64,000 nucleotides of DNA from Prasinococcaceae sp. CCMP 1430 (taxonomy: Eukaryota > Prasinodermophyta > Palmophyllophyceae > Prasinococcales > Prasinococcaceae), in contig RQSC01000008.1 of NCBI GenBank assembly GCA_013416795.1, positions 8,767 through 72,766 of the forward strand, given 5' to 3'. Shown here one piece after another: positions 10,547-21,226 of the stretch (within the stretch, counting starts at the first letter, position 1; the number at the start of each line of letters is the position of its first letter). A program made the translations under genes and the position numbers. Below the pieces are notes generated by a model, which saw only the letters and a list, made by a program, of their open reading frames with translations, was not told the DNA's origin and searched no databases.

Positions 10547-13500
10547 ATGTCTGGACTGCGCGAGCGCGACACCAACGCCGCCACCGCGGTCGCCGCCGCG
10601 AAGCGCCCGTGGGAGCTCCTCTTGGCGCCGCGCGCGGGCGGGCAGGCGGGCGCGGTGGCGCACGCCGCGGCGAAGGCGCACGCGGCCGGCGGGGTGGAGC
10701 AGCTGCGGATGCAGTGGGGCGCGGGGGCGTTCCGGCACGTCCACCTGGAGAACTTCATGTGCCACGAACACTTCGAGGTGCGCACCCAGCGGCGAGCGAG
10801 CGAGCGAGCGAGCGAGAGGGAAACGGAGAGAGAGAGAGAGCCACCCGCCCTGGCATCGCCTGGCCGTCGGTGTGCTCAGTCAGCGCGTCGGCCTGTCGGT
10901 CGCCCGCCGGACGTAGCCTCCGTCTCTGCCGTTGCGCTCGGACCCCGTGTCGTGGGTGCCTCCGCCCTGCGCTCCGCGCCGCTCCCCAATTGGAGGGCGC
11001 TCTTGCGCTAACACCCATCGCGCGCGCTCGGCGACCCCGTGGCCTGCCGCGCGCCGCGCCGCCGCTCGCTGCCACCTGCCGCTGCGAATTCGCGCGCCCG
11101 CGCCCACGCGCCACAGGCTGACTTCTGCCCTCACGTCAACTTCATCACCGGCGAGAACGGCAGCGGCAAGTCCGCCATCTTGACGGCGATCTCCACCGTC
11201 CTCGGCGCCAGGGCGCGCTCGACGAGGCGCGCCAGCTCGCTGAAAGGCATGGTGAAGACGGGCAAGGGCTACGCACTCATCACGCTCACCATCCACAACG
11301 GCACAGGCAGCGACGCCTTCCAGCCCGACCTCTACGGCGACACCATCACCGTGTGCCGCCGGATCACCGAGAGTGGCAGCAACACGCTCTCGCTGCGCGC
11401 GGGCGACCGCAACGGCAAGAAGATCTCTGGCGACCGCAAGGATCTGGACGCCATGCTCGACTGGTTCAACATTGACATCAACAACCCGCTCGTCGTGATG
11501 TCCCAGGACAGCTCCCGCGAGCTCATGTCGAACGGCAAGCCCGAAGACATGTACAGGTTCTACATGGACGCGACGATGCTCGGGGACCTCTACGCCAACC
11601 TGCGCGCCATCAACCAGCACAAGGGCGCCATGAAGGAGCTGCTGAAGGATGCGGAGAACGACGTCAGAAAGGAACAGTACGACAGGGAGGCGATAGAGAA
11701 GACGCTGGAGGAGTATCAAGAGATTGCCAAGTACGACGAAACCATCGCCAACCTTCGTAAGCAGCTCATGTGGGCGCACGTCGCCGCCATGCATCGCGAG
11801 GCCGACCAGCATCGCGACGAGGCCGGCACGCAGCAGCACGTCGTGGAGTCCAAGCAGAAGGCTTTGCAGAAAGCCCAGGAGGCGCTGCAGAAGGCTGAGG
11901 AGGCCGAGAAGAGCGCTGGCCAGGGCGTGGACAGCGTGCAGGAAATTGACGCGGGCATGGCGGAGCTTGGGAAGCTGATTCCCGCCGGACAGGACGCACT
12001 CAGGGCCGCAAAGAAGAAGCTGAGCGACGCAAAACGGGAACACGACGCTGCCGTCAGGGCGGCCGGCCAGCTGCGAAACGCAATCAAGGGGCTCGAGGAT
12101 GACATAGCAGCGAGCGAGGCCACCGCGGCCGCCGAGGACGGCGCCAGCAACGCGCAGCGCGATGCGGCCGTTCGGAGCGCGCGCGAGGCGACCCAGGCCG
12201 CGAAGGCGGCGCTCGAGACCGCGAAGCAGGCCGAAGCGCTTCGCGAGCAGGAGGAGAAGCAGGCGAAGGAGGCGCTGAACGCCTCGCAGCGCGATGCTAG
12301 CACGATCGGCGCAGCCATTCGTGATCACCAGGCGAACCTCAAGCGCTACAGCGGCAACAAGAGCCCGCACACCGTGTTCAACCCCGAGGCGTCGAAAGTG
12401 CTTGAGCTGATCACTCGCCACAGCGGTCAGTTCACCACGCCGCCGATCGGCCCCATTGGGTCGCTCATCACGCTCAAGGACGCAAGGTGGTCCAAGGGCG
12501 TGACCGCGGCGCTCGACATGAAGCTTGGCAGTTTCATCTGCAACACCACGGGAGACGCCTTCAACCTTCGAAAATTGTGCATGCAAGCAAGGAACATCAA
12601 CATGCACATGCTCAGCCTAACGGTGGCGAGATTCGTCTTGCCGCCGCACAGAGTCACGCCCGATCGCCAGCCCGACTCGCAGCTGGTAACGGTGTACCGG
12701 CAGCTCCAGTGCGAGCGGCCCGTTGTCGCAAATGTGCTCATTGACAGCGACAACATCGAGCAGCTCGTGCTGGAGCCCGAAGACGGGCAGCGCGCCAAGG
12801 AGGTGGCATTTGGGGCCATGCGCCGCAACGTCAAGGCGGTCATCTGTGCGAACAACGGCACGCGCATGGAGATGAAGGGGCGCTCGCAGGTCACCAGGCC
12901 CTTTTTCAAGCAGCTGACGGCCAAGCTTGGGGCGAACGTGCAGGAGATGGCCGCGCAGGCGCAGCAGGCAATTGAGAGGGACCAGGCCAGGCTGCAGGAG
13001 GCCAACGGAAAGCTTGCTGCTTGCAAGGACGCGTACGGAACCGCCCAGCAGGCCCTCCGCGAGGCGACGAAGCGGCGTCGCCAGGCTGCGACGGACGATA
13101 GCAAGGCGACGGCCGTGCTCGAGGGTGCGCTTAGCGAGGCTGCGGAGCACGATCAGCAGTCGCAGCAGGCGTCCACAGATGCCCTGAAGGCGGAGCTCGA
13201 GTCCGAGAGAATCAACCTTGCGGAGAAGGAGGCTGCCATCGCAACGCGGAAGGTTGCCATGGACGCGGCCCACGCGGAGGTGGAGGAGTCCAAGACGGAC
13301 ATTGACGGGCTGAAGGAGCAGCTCGACCAGCTCAAAGAGCGCCATGAGGGCGCGTTTGACGCCATGCAGAAGGCCAAGGACCGTGTCGTGAGGGCGCGCA
13401 AAAAGGTCATCGAGTCTGAAGGCGCCGTCCGCGACGCCGAGCGTGAGCTCCGCGAGGCCGGGCAGAGGGCGGAAGAGAAGGAAAAGGAGGCTCGCGGAGC

Positions 13501-14154
13501 GGAGGCAAAGGTCACGGAGAGGTGCCCGCGCGAGGACCTCGAGGAGGCGGGCGGGATGCCAAAGAAGAGCGCTCAGGCACTCTCCAACGACATCAAGCAG
13601 ATTGAGAACCGCAAGAGGCGCGCGGAGGCCCAGCTCGGCGAGGGCTCGTATGATGACGTCGAGAGGAGGCTGAAGAAGCAGCGCAAGCGCGAGCGCCGCA
13701 CGCGAGAGGCGTTCGAGGCCGCGGTGCAGCCGTACAAAAAGCTCAGGGTGGCCCTGTCAGATCGCACCACCCGTTTCAAGACCGCAAAAGATGACGTGCG
13801 CAAGCAGGTGAGCCATCGCTTCCAAGAGACCATGATGGAGCGCGGCCACCAGGGTGAGGTCGATGTCGACTACGAGAATGAGGCCCTCTCCCTGCGCATT
13901 CGGCTGAATCTTGAGACCAACCGCTCGGCGGGCGTCGAGGGAAAGGCCGTGCAGAACGTGCGCTCGCTGTCGGGCGGCGAGAAGTCCTTCTCAACTCTCG
14001 CGTTCGCGCTTGGCCTTGGGCAGCTCTGCGACGCGCCCATACGCGCCATGGACGAGTTCGATATCTTCATGGACAAGGTGCGCGTCGTCTTTCACACTAG
14101 GGCATCGTACATGCTGGGCGCCGCGCGCGCGCGTGCGCGTGCGCTGCCACCACA

Positions 14155-14195
<41 letters not shown>

Positions 14196-14464
14196 TGCGT
14201 GCATACGTCTGCCTGTGCTGACGCCTTGGCGCTCGTGCACGGCCGTGCTGGCATGTGCGCGCCGTCGCTTCGCAGGTGAACCGGCTGGTATCAACGAAGG
14301 AGCTCATGAGGTTTGCCTTCCAGGAGCAATTCCGTGCAAAGCAGTTCCTGCTGCTGACGCCCAACGACATGTCCATGATCGAGAGCATCAAGGCAGGCCT
14401 CGGGTGCATCCCCGACGACGGCGACATGCGAATGCTGCGCGTAAAGCCCGCCCGCAACCGATAA
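10547..14464 (+). CDS. SMC6: SMC6, SMC5/6 complex ATPase
   Basis: Three exons, 10547-10777, 11117-14077 and 14276-14464, both introns in phase 0 with GTGCGC donors, give 1126 residues (human SMC6 has 1091). The N-terminal head has HVHLENFMCHEHFE and the Walker A motif GENGSGKS (about 89-96), split from the preceding segment by the first intron. SMC6-specific RRASSLKGMVKTGKG follows. Long coiled coils flank a hinge around residues 510-640. The C-terminal head carries the signature LSGGEKSFSTLAFALGL and Walker B with AMDEFDIFMD; the second intron follows directly. The SMC5/6 complex acts in the nucleus in recombination repair and resolution of sister chromatids. The start ATG at 10547 (MSGLRERD) is the first in frame near the conserved region. 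Intron 2 contains a 38-nt run of C. Confidence 0.95.
14156..14193. repeat. poly(C) run inside SMC6 intron 2
   Basis: An uninterrupted run of 38 cytosines sits in the 198 bp second intron of SMC6, upstream of the CGCAG acceptor. Smaller C or G runs occur in other introns and spacers, but this is the longest in the window. Its length may be wrong in the assembly. Confidence 0.9.
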
Positions 14465-14711
14465 TAGGGCTAGGCGCAGCAGCCGCCAGCCATTCGACGC
14501 CAGTCGCCTTTTGCACGGTCGCTCGGGCAGCTGCCGTGGCCTTACGCATGGACCTCTTGGCGCACCTTGCACGTGAGGAGCGCCGACGCGGTCGCCCGCT
14601 CGACGTTCTGGACTGGTCCGATTCCAATGATATTAATTACGCACGATGCGTACCTGGCGATGCGCACGCGCCGCTGCCGCTGCTGCCGCTGAGCTCCCCA
14701 GAGGGCGAGCG

Positions 14712-15354
14712 TCACATCTCCTCGCCGCGCTCGCGCCGCGCCTTGCGTTCCTTTTCATCCTTGAGCCACGCTTTCGCGCACACGCGGAACTTTCGCCCCC
14801 GGACGGTGTCAACCTCACCGTCCTCGAGCGGGTCCGAGCCGTACGTCTCCTCGTAGCATGGTGGCGCCATGCAGCGCAAGACACAGTTCTCGCGCGCGGC
14901 CGCATCCGTGCCACTGACGCACGCTGCACGCGGAGCCAGACGTGCGTCAGAGGCGGAAAGCAGCTGCCCTCGGCGCTACGCTGCGCGCAGTTGTACGCAC
15001 CTGGGTCGGCGACGCGCGTGACCTCGTCCTCGCACGCGCGGCGCGTGGCGCCCAGGTCGCGGTCGAGGCGGCTCACCGAGCGCGATGAGGACCGCGCGCG
15101 GCGCTTGTTCTGAGCCGAAATGAGAGCGCCCAGGACACGAGGGAGCTGCACGTCAGCCACGCGGTGCGTGCATACTTGCGCCGCATCCCCTCACCTGCAC
15201 TGCCCACCTCGCATTGCGCGCGCACCTTTCCCGCAGCAGCCGGCGTGGCAGCGAGCACCAACGCGAGCACGAGCGCGAGCACCAAAACCTGCGCCAAGGA
15301 ACGAGACGGCAGGTGTTCTCGTCGCCGCGTCGGCGCGCGCGCCGGCGCCGGCAT
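14712..15354 (-). CDS. small secreted cysteine-containing protein, DUF4787-like
   Basis: Three exons on the minus strand, 15226-15354, 15001-15145 and 14712-14923, are separated by introns of only 80 and 77 bp (donors GTGCGC and GTGCGT). They give 161 residues. The first exon is a signal peptide: a basic start, then a Leu/Val/Ala core LAQVLVLALVLALVLAATPA. The last exon carries the conserved block ENCVLRCMAPPCYEETYG, DPLEDGEVD and FRVC. This matches the small secretory proteins I associate with DUF4787, whose function is unknown. The exon 3 acceptor chosen (14923) is the only nearby one that keeps the frame, giving DPACVSGTDAAARENC. The C-terminus is highly charged, Lys/Arg/Glu-rich. Family naming is from memory of the motif and less certain than the gene structure. 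Confidence 0.78.
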
Positions 15355-15692
15355 GTCCGCCAGCAGCGGGCCTGCCCCGCGCCGCGCTATGCTGCGTGCG
15401 CGCGAGCGCGCTGTGGTCCTTCACGGACACGTGTCTGGCTCCATCGAAATGCATGCGGAAGCGCGGCAAAGCGGGTTTACACAATGAAGCCCGAACTCCC
15501 AGGAAGGACGCAAAGCCCATTCGCTCTCCGCCCGAGTCCGCCGGCGAGTCGCGCCGAGCGGCCCCGCGAGCGGCCGCAGCACCGGCCAGGCGCCACCCTG
15601 AGGCGAGCGCGCGGCGCTGGCGCCGACGGCGCTCTCTATCGCGCGCGCGCGCGCGCCGTGCGCGCGTGCTACAGGCGCGCGCCACCTGTCAG
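15355..15692. other. spacer upstream of the DUF4787-like gene
   Basis: This 338 bp spacer separates two minus-strand genes and should hold the promoter of the small secreted protein gene. It contains alternating CG runs near 15640-15665. I see no coding feature. Confidence 0.4.
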
Positions 15693-18266
15693 TTACTGAC
15701 GTCTGTTCTGCGGGCTGATCGACATCCTCTCGGCGGCAGCCCTGGCCTGCGCTGCGGCCGCGATCGCCGCGGCGGGCGGGGGTGGCACGGGTGACTCCCC
15801 GAGCGCGGCAGCGATTGGCGAGATGGGCAATTGCATTGGCGAGGCGAACGGCAGCTGCTTCTGCGCAGCAGGCTTGGGAGAGGACGCGATGTTTTCCCTG
15901 TGCGCAGCGGCTACCGGTGCAGGGGATGACTCCTTCCCTGGTAGTCCGCGCGACGGCCTGCGCATGGGCACGATGCGCGCGCGCAAGTTGCCGGCGATGG
16001 CAGGCTGAGCACTGGCCCGCGCCGACGGCTGCTTCTGTAGCTCCTCTGCGTGCTGCTGGTACGACCAAACGGCAGGCTGCGGCGGCTGCTCCAGCGAGTG
16101 GCTGAGGTCCTGTTGGATCCACGGCGCTTGCAACGGCGCGCCGCCGGCCTGAGCGGGTGACTGCCGCTGCTGGTGCTGGTGCTCCTGAGGTTGCTGCGGC
16201 CCCCCTCCGGCTGCGGCTTGCATCTCCTGCGCCGCTTGGTCCACCGGTGGCGGCAGCTGTGGCTGCACTCTCGGATGCGACTGCGCATGAGGCTGAGGCG
16301 GCACGTCCTTTGGTGCTTGAGGCGCAGGCTCTCGCGGGATTTCAGGCGACGTGTGCTCTTCAGTGAGTGTCGATTGCGACTGCGCGCTGGCCGGCTGGTG
16401 GCCTGGCGCAGCCGCCAGAAAAGGCGCTGGAACAGGCGATGACACTGGCGCTGATGCCGGGGCCGGCGAGGGCAGCGGCGAGAACAGCGCCAGTTGCGCG
16501 TTCTCCTCCTTGAGTCTGAGTATCTCCTTCTCCTTGGCGGTGGCACTCTGCATCCACATCTTTGCCTCCTTCGTGGCGCCCACGAGTGCGCTCGCCTGCC
16601 CCGCCGCGTTGGCCTGGAAGCCCGATGCCCGGCGCTCCGCTTCACGCAACTCGCGCTCGACAGTCGCGAGCCTTCGCGTCATGGACGCGCGCTGCTCGGC
16701 CCACACCTCCTCGCGCGACTGCAATTCGATGTCGCGTGCGCGCAATACGTCCGCGGTTGCGCGTCGTGCCCCCTCCTGACCGAGCTCAAGCGCGAGGCGC
16801 GCACGCTCCAGTTCACCCTCGGCTGCTACACGGCGCGCCTCGGCCTCCTCTTGGCGAGCGCCCGCTGCGCGCAGCTGCGCTCGCAGCGACTCGACCTCCG
16901 AGGCATGCTCGCTCTCAGCTACGGCAGCCGCGGCAGCCGCGGCAGCCGCCGCAGCTGCGGCTGCCTTCGATGCGGCGGCAACGGTCGCATCCGCCTTGGC
17001 CGCCCGCTCGAGCGCGCTAGGCTCGGCGACCGCCGGCGCTGCAACAGCAGCGGCAGCAGCGTTAGCGTCGTCGACGGCATCGGTGATACCGCCGCCGTCG
17101 GCAGGGCCTGCAGCGAGCGCTTCCACGAGCCCGGGGCTCGAGGGGCGGGCGGGCGCGCCCTTCGCGGCGGCCATTCGGCCACCCCACAGCGCCCACCCAG
17201 CAGCGCCCGCGTTGCGCAGCCACGCTAGCCACGCGGCGCGTAGCATCCAGCGCTTCGCGCGTGCGTTGGCCATATTGATAGCGGCGAGCGCGAGCTTCTC
17301 GCTGCGCTCGCGTTTGGTGCGTTGGAGCGCTGCGGCCGCACCCTGCTCCTCTGCGCGTGCGCGCCACATGCGACTGTCTGCTCGCGCGCGTTCGACGTCG
17401 GCGAGCATGCCCGCACGGATCGTGTCGGACTGCAGCAGCGCGTCAACTCGATTGCGTTCGAGCGCTGCTCGCATGGCTGCATCTCGCTCCGCCGCAGCAG
17501 CGCCGGCCTCTGCAGCGCCCATGGCCGCGCCCTGCACGCGGGCGGCCTCCTCCCTCTCCCGGGCGCCTTTGACCGCCGCTGCGCGCTCGCGCATCGCCAT
17601 CTCCGCGGTGGCGCGCGCGTCGCGCGCCGCAGCGGCCTTGGCCGCCGCCTCGCTGCGCACGTCATCGAGCTCGGACGCAAGGCGCTTGGCGTCCTGTTCG
17701 GCGCGCTTGAGGCGTTCGCGCAAGGTTGCGCTCTCTCCTGATGAGCCCGTTGCTGCCAGCGGAGCGGCCGAGGGCGCGTGCGCCACCTCAGCGCCCCAGA
17801 CGGCGTCCGAGGACCTCGCGGGCGTCTGTGGTGCGCTCTTGCTCGTCTCAAATTTCGCCTTTGGTCCGCCACCCCCCACGGCGGCCTGCAGCGCCGCGAT
17901 CGCCGCGCCAGCCTCCGACGCCCACTCGGCACGCTGGCGCTCGCGCGCAAGCAATCGTGCGCCGAACGGTGCCGGCGACAGCGGCCCTGCACCGCGCGAG
18001 GGAGACGGAAACGCGGGCATCCGCGCCCCCACCGGCGATTGCGGCCCGTCCTCGCCTCCCATCTCCCCCGCCGGCCCAGTCTCTTCCCTGCGCCCCCCCT
18101 CCCCACGAAGCAAACGATCAGCCCGCGCGGCGAGCACGTGCGCCGAGCGCGCGCGCTGTGGCAGCGCAGGACTGCTGTCCCCCCCCGCCCCCCCGGCCGC
18201 CTCCTCCCAACGCCTCCTGTGCGCCCCACCGCAGGGTGCGTCCGCAGCCATTTTCCCCAATTCCAT
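15693..18266 (-). CDS. unknown coiled-coil protein with Q/P-rich tail
   Basis: One long open frame, about 857 residues from the ATG at 18266 (MELGKMAADAP); the ATGs at 18251 and 18383 are alternatives. I do not recognise the family. In order there are a low-complexity Gly/Glu/Pro N-terminus; a coiled coil rich in Ala, Arg and Glu (about residues 180-330); a short Trp-rich segment RWMLRAAWLAWLRNAG; an Ala-rich linker with a run of about 13 alanines; a second coiled coil (about 430-600); and a Gln/Pro/Ser-rich tail ending SISPQNRRQ. The composition resembles centrosomal, basal-body or cytoskeletal scaffold proteins, but that is only a suggestion. No intron is needed to explain the frame. Confidence 0.65.
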   Translation of the reverse strand: MELGKMAADAPCGGAHRRRWEEAAGGAGGDSSPALPQRARSAHVLAARADRLLRGEGGRREETGPAGEMGGEDGPQSPVGARMPAFPSPSRGAGPLSPAPFGARLLARERQRAEWASEAGAAIAALQAAVGGGGPKAKFETSKSAPQTPARSSDAVWGAEVAHAPSAAPLAATGSSGESATLRERLKRAEQDAKRLASELDDVRSEAAAKAAAARDARATAEMAMRERAAAVKGAREREEAARVQGAAMGAAEAGAAAAERDAAMRAALERNRVDALLQSDTIRAGMLADVERARADSRMWRARAEEQGAAAALQRTKRERSEKLALAAINMANARAKRWMLRAAWLAWLRNAGAAGWALWGGRMAAAKGAPARPSSPGLVEALAAGPADGGGITDAVDDANAAAAAVAAPAVAEPSALERAAKADATVAAASKAAAAAAAAAAAAAAVAESEHASEVESLRAQLRAAGARQEEAEARRVAAEGELERARLALELGQEGARRATADVLRARDIELQSREEVWAEQRASMTRRLATVERELREAERRASGFQANAAGQASALVGATKEAKMWMQSATAKEKEILRLKEENAQLALFSPLPSPAPASAPVSSPVPAPFLAAAPGHQPASAQSQSTLTEEHTSPEIPREPAPQAPKDVPPQPHAQSHPRVQPQLPPPVDQAAQEMQAAAGGGPQQPQEHQHQQRQSPAQAGGAPLQAPWIQQDLSHSLEQPPQPAVWSYQQHAEELQKQPSARASAQPAIAGNLRARIVPMRRPSRGLPGKESSPAPVAAAHRENIASSPKPAAQKQLPFASPMQLPISPIAAALGESPVPPPPAAAIAAAAQARAAAERMSISPQNRRQ

Positions 18267-18704
18267 TTCGCGACCATGTATTCCGTGGGAAATCACCGTT
18301 CGGAATCCCGCCTGGCGCAACTGCGTCCACGAGAACTCCGCGGGAATGTTGACGCCGCCGCCGCGCGCCAGCTCGGTTCGCATGCGCGCGGCCGCGCTGC
18401 TGCGCGCAGCGTTTTCGCGCGGGCGGGGACCGAAGGGATAAACGGAAAGTGGCTTCCAAATTGAACAATTTGGTCGATGCGTTTCGGTGCCCACGGACCT
18501 GCGGAAGGCGAGCCAATTGACGGAGCGTGGGCGTCGGCGCCCGCTCGGAATCAAGCCGGAAATTCCGAGGCCCCCGGAAAATCGGCTGTTCGTATCGACG
18601 ATGGCGCGAAGGCTCCTCGTGGCGCGAGGATTTCATTGCGTGTTTATAGCCCGCGCGCACTCGGCCTCGTCCACCCTGCGCCACTGCGTGTCGCCCGCCG
18701 CCTT

Positions 18705-18766
18705 CACAAGGAAGCTTGGGCCCGTCCACTTGATGCACAAGGAAGCTTGGGCCCGTCCACTTGATG
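18705..18766. repeat. 31 bp tandem duplication
   Basis: Two perfect copies of a 31 bp unit beginning CACAAGGAAGCTTGGGCCCG lie head to tail (18705-18735 and 18736-18766). On the minus strand the sequence reads as protein-like YIKWTGPSFLV. Removing one copy keeps that frame open into KAAGDTQWRRVDEAE and then a stop, so the 31 bp duplication looks like a recent frame-breaking event in a short coding remnant of unknown identity. Confidence 0.85.
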
Positions 18767-18879
18767 TACCGGAAGGCGGTAGCGGTGGCGGCGGCGTTGC
18801 CGCCCGCGCCGCGACTTGCAGACGCGCGGATGCTCGTCAGACGGAACCTTGGCGTGCGATCGAGGAACGACGGTGAGCG

Positions 18880-19310
18880 TCACGCCCGGCGTCATGGACG
18901 CAAGACCAAGAAAGACGTAATATTACGGTCATTCGTCGAGAACCCGCTCTACGCTGTATGCGGGGTTGCGGAGGCCCTCCGAAGACGTCGAAGTCGAAGT
19001 CGTCGGAGTGTCGTCGGTCGAGGTGTCGTCGCTCAGGGGTAGGACCTGCATCGACTAGAGGTTCGAGAGCCAGCCGATGGTCGAGGTGTTCGTTCCCTTG
19101 TAGGTCCCGCCCCTCCGCCATTGCTATCAATTGAAGAGAATGACGGCGGCTTCTTAATGCACGTCGCGCGTGTCGGGCATTACGGCGCAGTGACCAGAGT
19201 GTTGAGGTGTTGGCCATACTCGAGCTCGAATGGTGTGTAGCCGTGGTTGGAGACTGAGTCGTTGTACGCGAACTCTACACAAAGTCACTCACGGAGCCTG
19301 ACCCACGGTC
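18880..19310 (-). pseudogene. decayed Ty3/gypsy-type integrase remnant
   Basis: On the minus strand, about 19270 down to 19170, the translation reads VEFAYNDSVSNHGYTPFELEYG, typical of the C-terminal part of Ty3/gypsy retrotransposon integrase. It then meets a stop. Further down, another frame reads LRNPAYSVERVLDE, resembling the start of the chromodomain-like tail of chromoviral integrases. Several stops and frame changes lie between. This is a short, dead fragment with no reverse transcriptase or long terminal repeat nearby. Its base composition is less GC-rich than the neighbouring genes. Confidence 0.7.
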
Positions 19311-19480
19311 ATGGTGAAATAGCTCCCGTGGGTAAATGTGATATATATTTAGATGTATATAGCTATAGGCGCCTCGGAATGAACGAAATGACTAGCGCGC
19401 CGCGCGCCCACTCATCACCAGCCTCCGCAACACCTATGACCGCGTCTTTCATGGCGCCTTTGCTGGATTCGAGAGCTTAT
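19311..19480. other. AT-rich island
   Basis: A notable drop in GC content, with TATATATTTAGATGTATATA around 19343-19362, precedes the TFIIS gene. It may belong to the TFIIS promoter or to the edge of the retroelement remnant. No gene is supported here. Confidence 0.4.
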
Positions 19481-19782
19481 TGCGTGTGCGCGTGAGCGTG
19501 AGGAGCGCGCGCCGGGCGCTCGCGCGCCCCGCCCCGTGGGGCGTGCGGCGCGCTGGCACGCTGGGAGAGTGGGTGGGTGGGGCGAGGCTGCGGCACGTGC
19601 GGGCACAGGGTGTCGCGCCGGCGCCGCATGCGCTCGCGGGTGACGCGGTCGCATGCCTTGAGAGGCATGCGCCTGCGAGGGGTCACACTGCGAGCCGCGT
19701 GGCACCTGTGCTGACCCGCTCCCGGGACGCGCCCCGGCACTCTCCGCGTCCGCTCGCTCTCCGCTGGCGCTGGCGCTGCGCA

Positions 19783-21054
19783 GCGGTCGAGTCCGAGCCA
19801 GGGCGCGCGGTCGACGCGCTGAATGCGCTCGCTAAGGAGCACATCACTGCCAACACACTCGTTGAGAAGCAAATCGGCAAGCGGCTCAAGCCGCTACGGA
19901 AGGTCCGCGCGCGCTCCGCTCGCAAAACGCGCGCGCGAGCGTTCCGCGGCAACGACGCTTTCGCGATCGCCCCGCGTCCAGCCCCTGACGCACGCACACG
20001 CGCCCCCTCGCGCGCGGACGCGGGGGTTGCCGATCCTCGCAGGCGAAAGACGCGTCCGTGTCCGCCGCCGCTAAGGCCGTGCAGGCCGCGTGGATGAAGG
20101 TGGTGATGGGCGAGGCGGAGAATGGAAAGCCCGCCGTGGTGGCCAAGGCCACTGATGCTAAGGACGCAAAAGACACAGACGCGGGCGACGCCACCCAGGC
20201 CGAGGGCGCCGCTGCCAAGGCAGCAGACGCTGCCCCAGCTGATTCCGGTGCTGCGCAGGAGGACAAGGGTACCGTCGCTGCCAAGGGCGGCGAGGAGCTC
20301 ATCTCCACCGGAGACGACAAGCGCGACAGGCTTCGCACGCTGCTCGCGGGGAAGCTCGCCCTCGCCGACCGCGTGGCAGGCGACGAGTGGACACCGCACG
20401 GCGCAGCCGCCAAAATCGAGGAGGCGCTGCATAAGCTGCACGGCGGTGACGTCAAGGCGCTGAGCACCAAGTATCGCGCCATTGCGGTCAATATCGGTGA
20501 CCCCAAGAACCCCGACTTCAGGCGCAAGATCCTGAGGTGCGCAGGCGCGACTGCTCACGTGCGCGTGCACGCCGATGCTCGCGCGCGTGCGCCCCACGTC
20601 CAGTCTGCAAATGCGCTGATGCACCATGTCGTTGTGCGCTCGCTCGCTCAATCGCCTGCACCCCTCCTCCCACAGTGGCAAAATCCCCGCCGAGGCTGTG
20701 CCGCTATTGAGCAGCGAGGACATGGCAAGTGACGCACGCCGCGAGGAGAACGCCAAGATTCGCGAGGAGGCGCTCTTCCAAGCGGAGCGCGGAAAGACGA
20801 CTGCTGCATCCACCAACATGTTCAAGTGTGCGCGCTGCAAGAAGAATCAGTGCACGTACTTCCAGATGCAAACACGCTCGGCGGACGAGCCCATGACGAC
20901 ATTCGTCACGTACGTTGCGCCGCATGCACGCGCGTGCGCCCCTGCCCCCCTCCCCTGCGCTGATCTCTGACCATTCGCACGGATACGTGTGCGCGCACCC
21001 GCATTCGGCGTACACAGCTGCACGAACTGCAACCACCGGTGGAAGTTTTGTTAG
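19783..21054 (+). CDS. TFIIS: transcription elongation factor TFIIS (5' end unresolved)
   Basis: Four exons are supported: about 19783-19902, 20043-20536, 20676-20909 and 21018-21054 (introns 140, 139 and 108 bp). TFIIS rescues arrested RNA polymerase II by stimulating transcript cleavage in the nucleus. Exon 1 holds the N-terminal LW helical domain (ANTLVEKQIGKRLKPLRK), continued across the splice by AKDASVSAAAKAVQAAW. Exon 2 has the central domain (RDRLRTLLAGKLALADRV, IEEALHKLHGGD). Exon 3 has SSEDMASDARREEN and the zinc ribbon FKCARCKKNQCTYFQMQTRS with the catalytic Asp-Glu in RSADEPM. Exon 4 supplies CTNCNHRWKFC and the stop. No in-frame ATG is found just upstream of exon 1, so the initiating exon lies further left, possibly within 19400-19500. 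The gene converges with ALG2 across 172 bp. Confidence 0.9.
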
Positions 21055-21226
21055 AGCGAGGGCGGGCGGGCGACCGTAGGCGCGTCGGACGATGCGCGTA
21101 CAATGCGAGGCAAGGGGCCTGATGCGACTGTGTTACCCACTCATCTAATCAGACACGCGACGCTATTAGCTGTATTAGAGTTGAGAGTGCGCACGCCCTC
21201 GCAGGGCGCGCTCTCGCCGCGCGACA

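Noticed and set aside
14633-15160. A 175-codon minus-strand open frame
   Set aside because: It reads through two introns of the small secreted protein gene; the spliced frame restores a signal peptide and a conserved Cys block instead.
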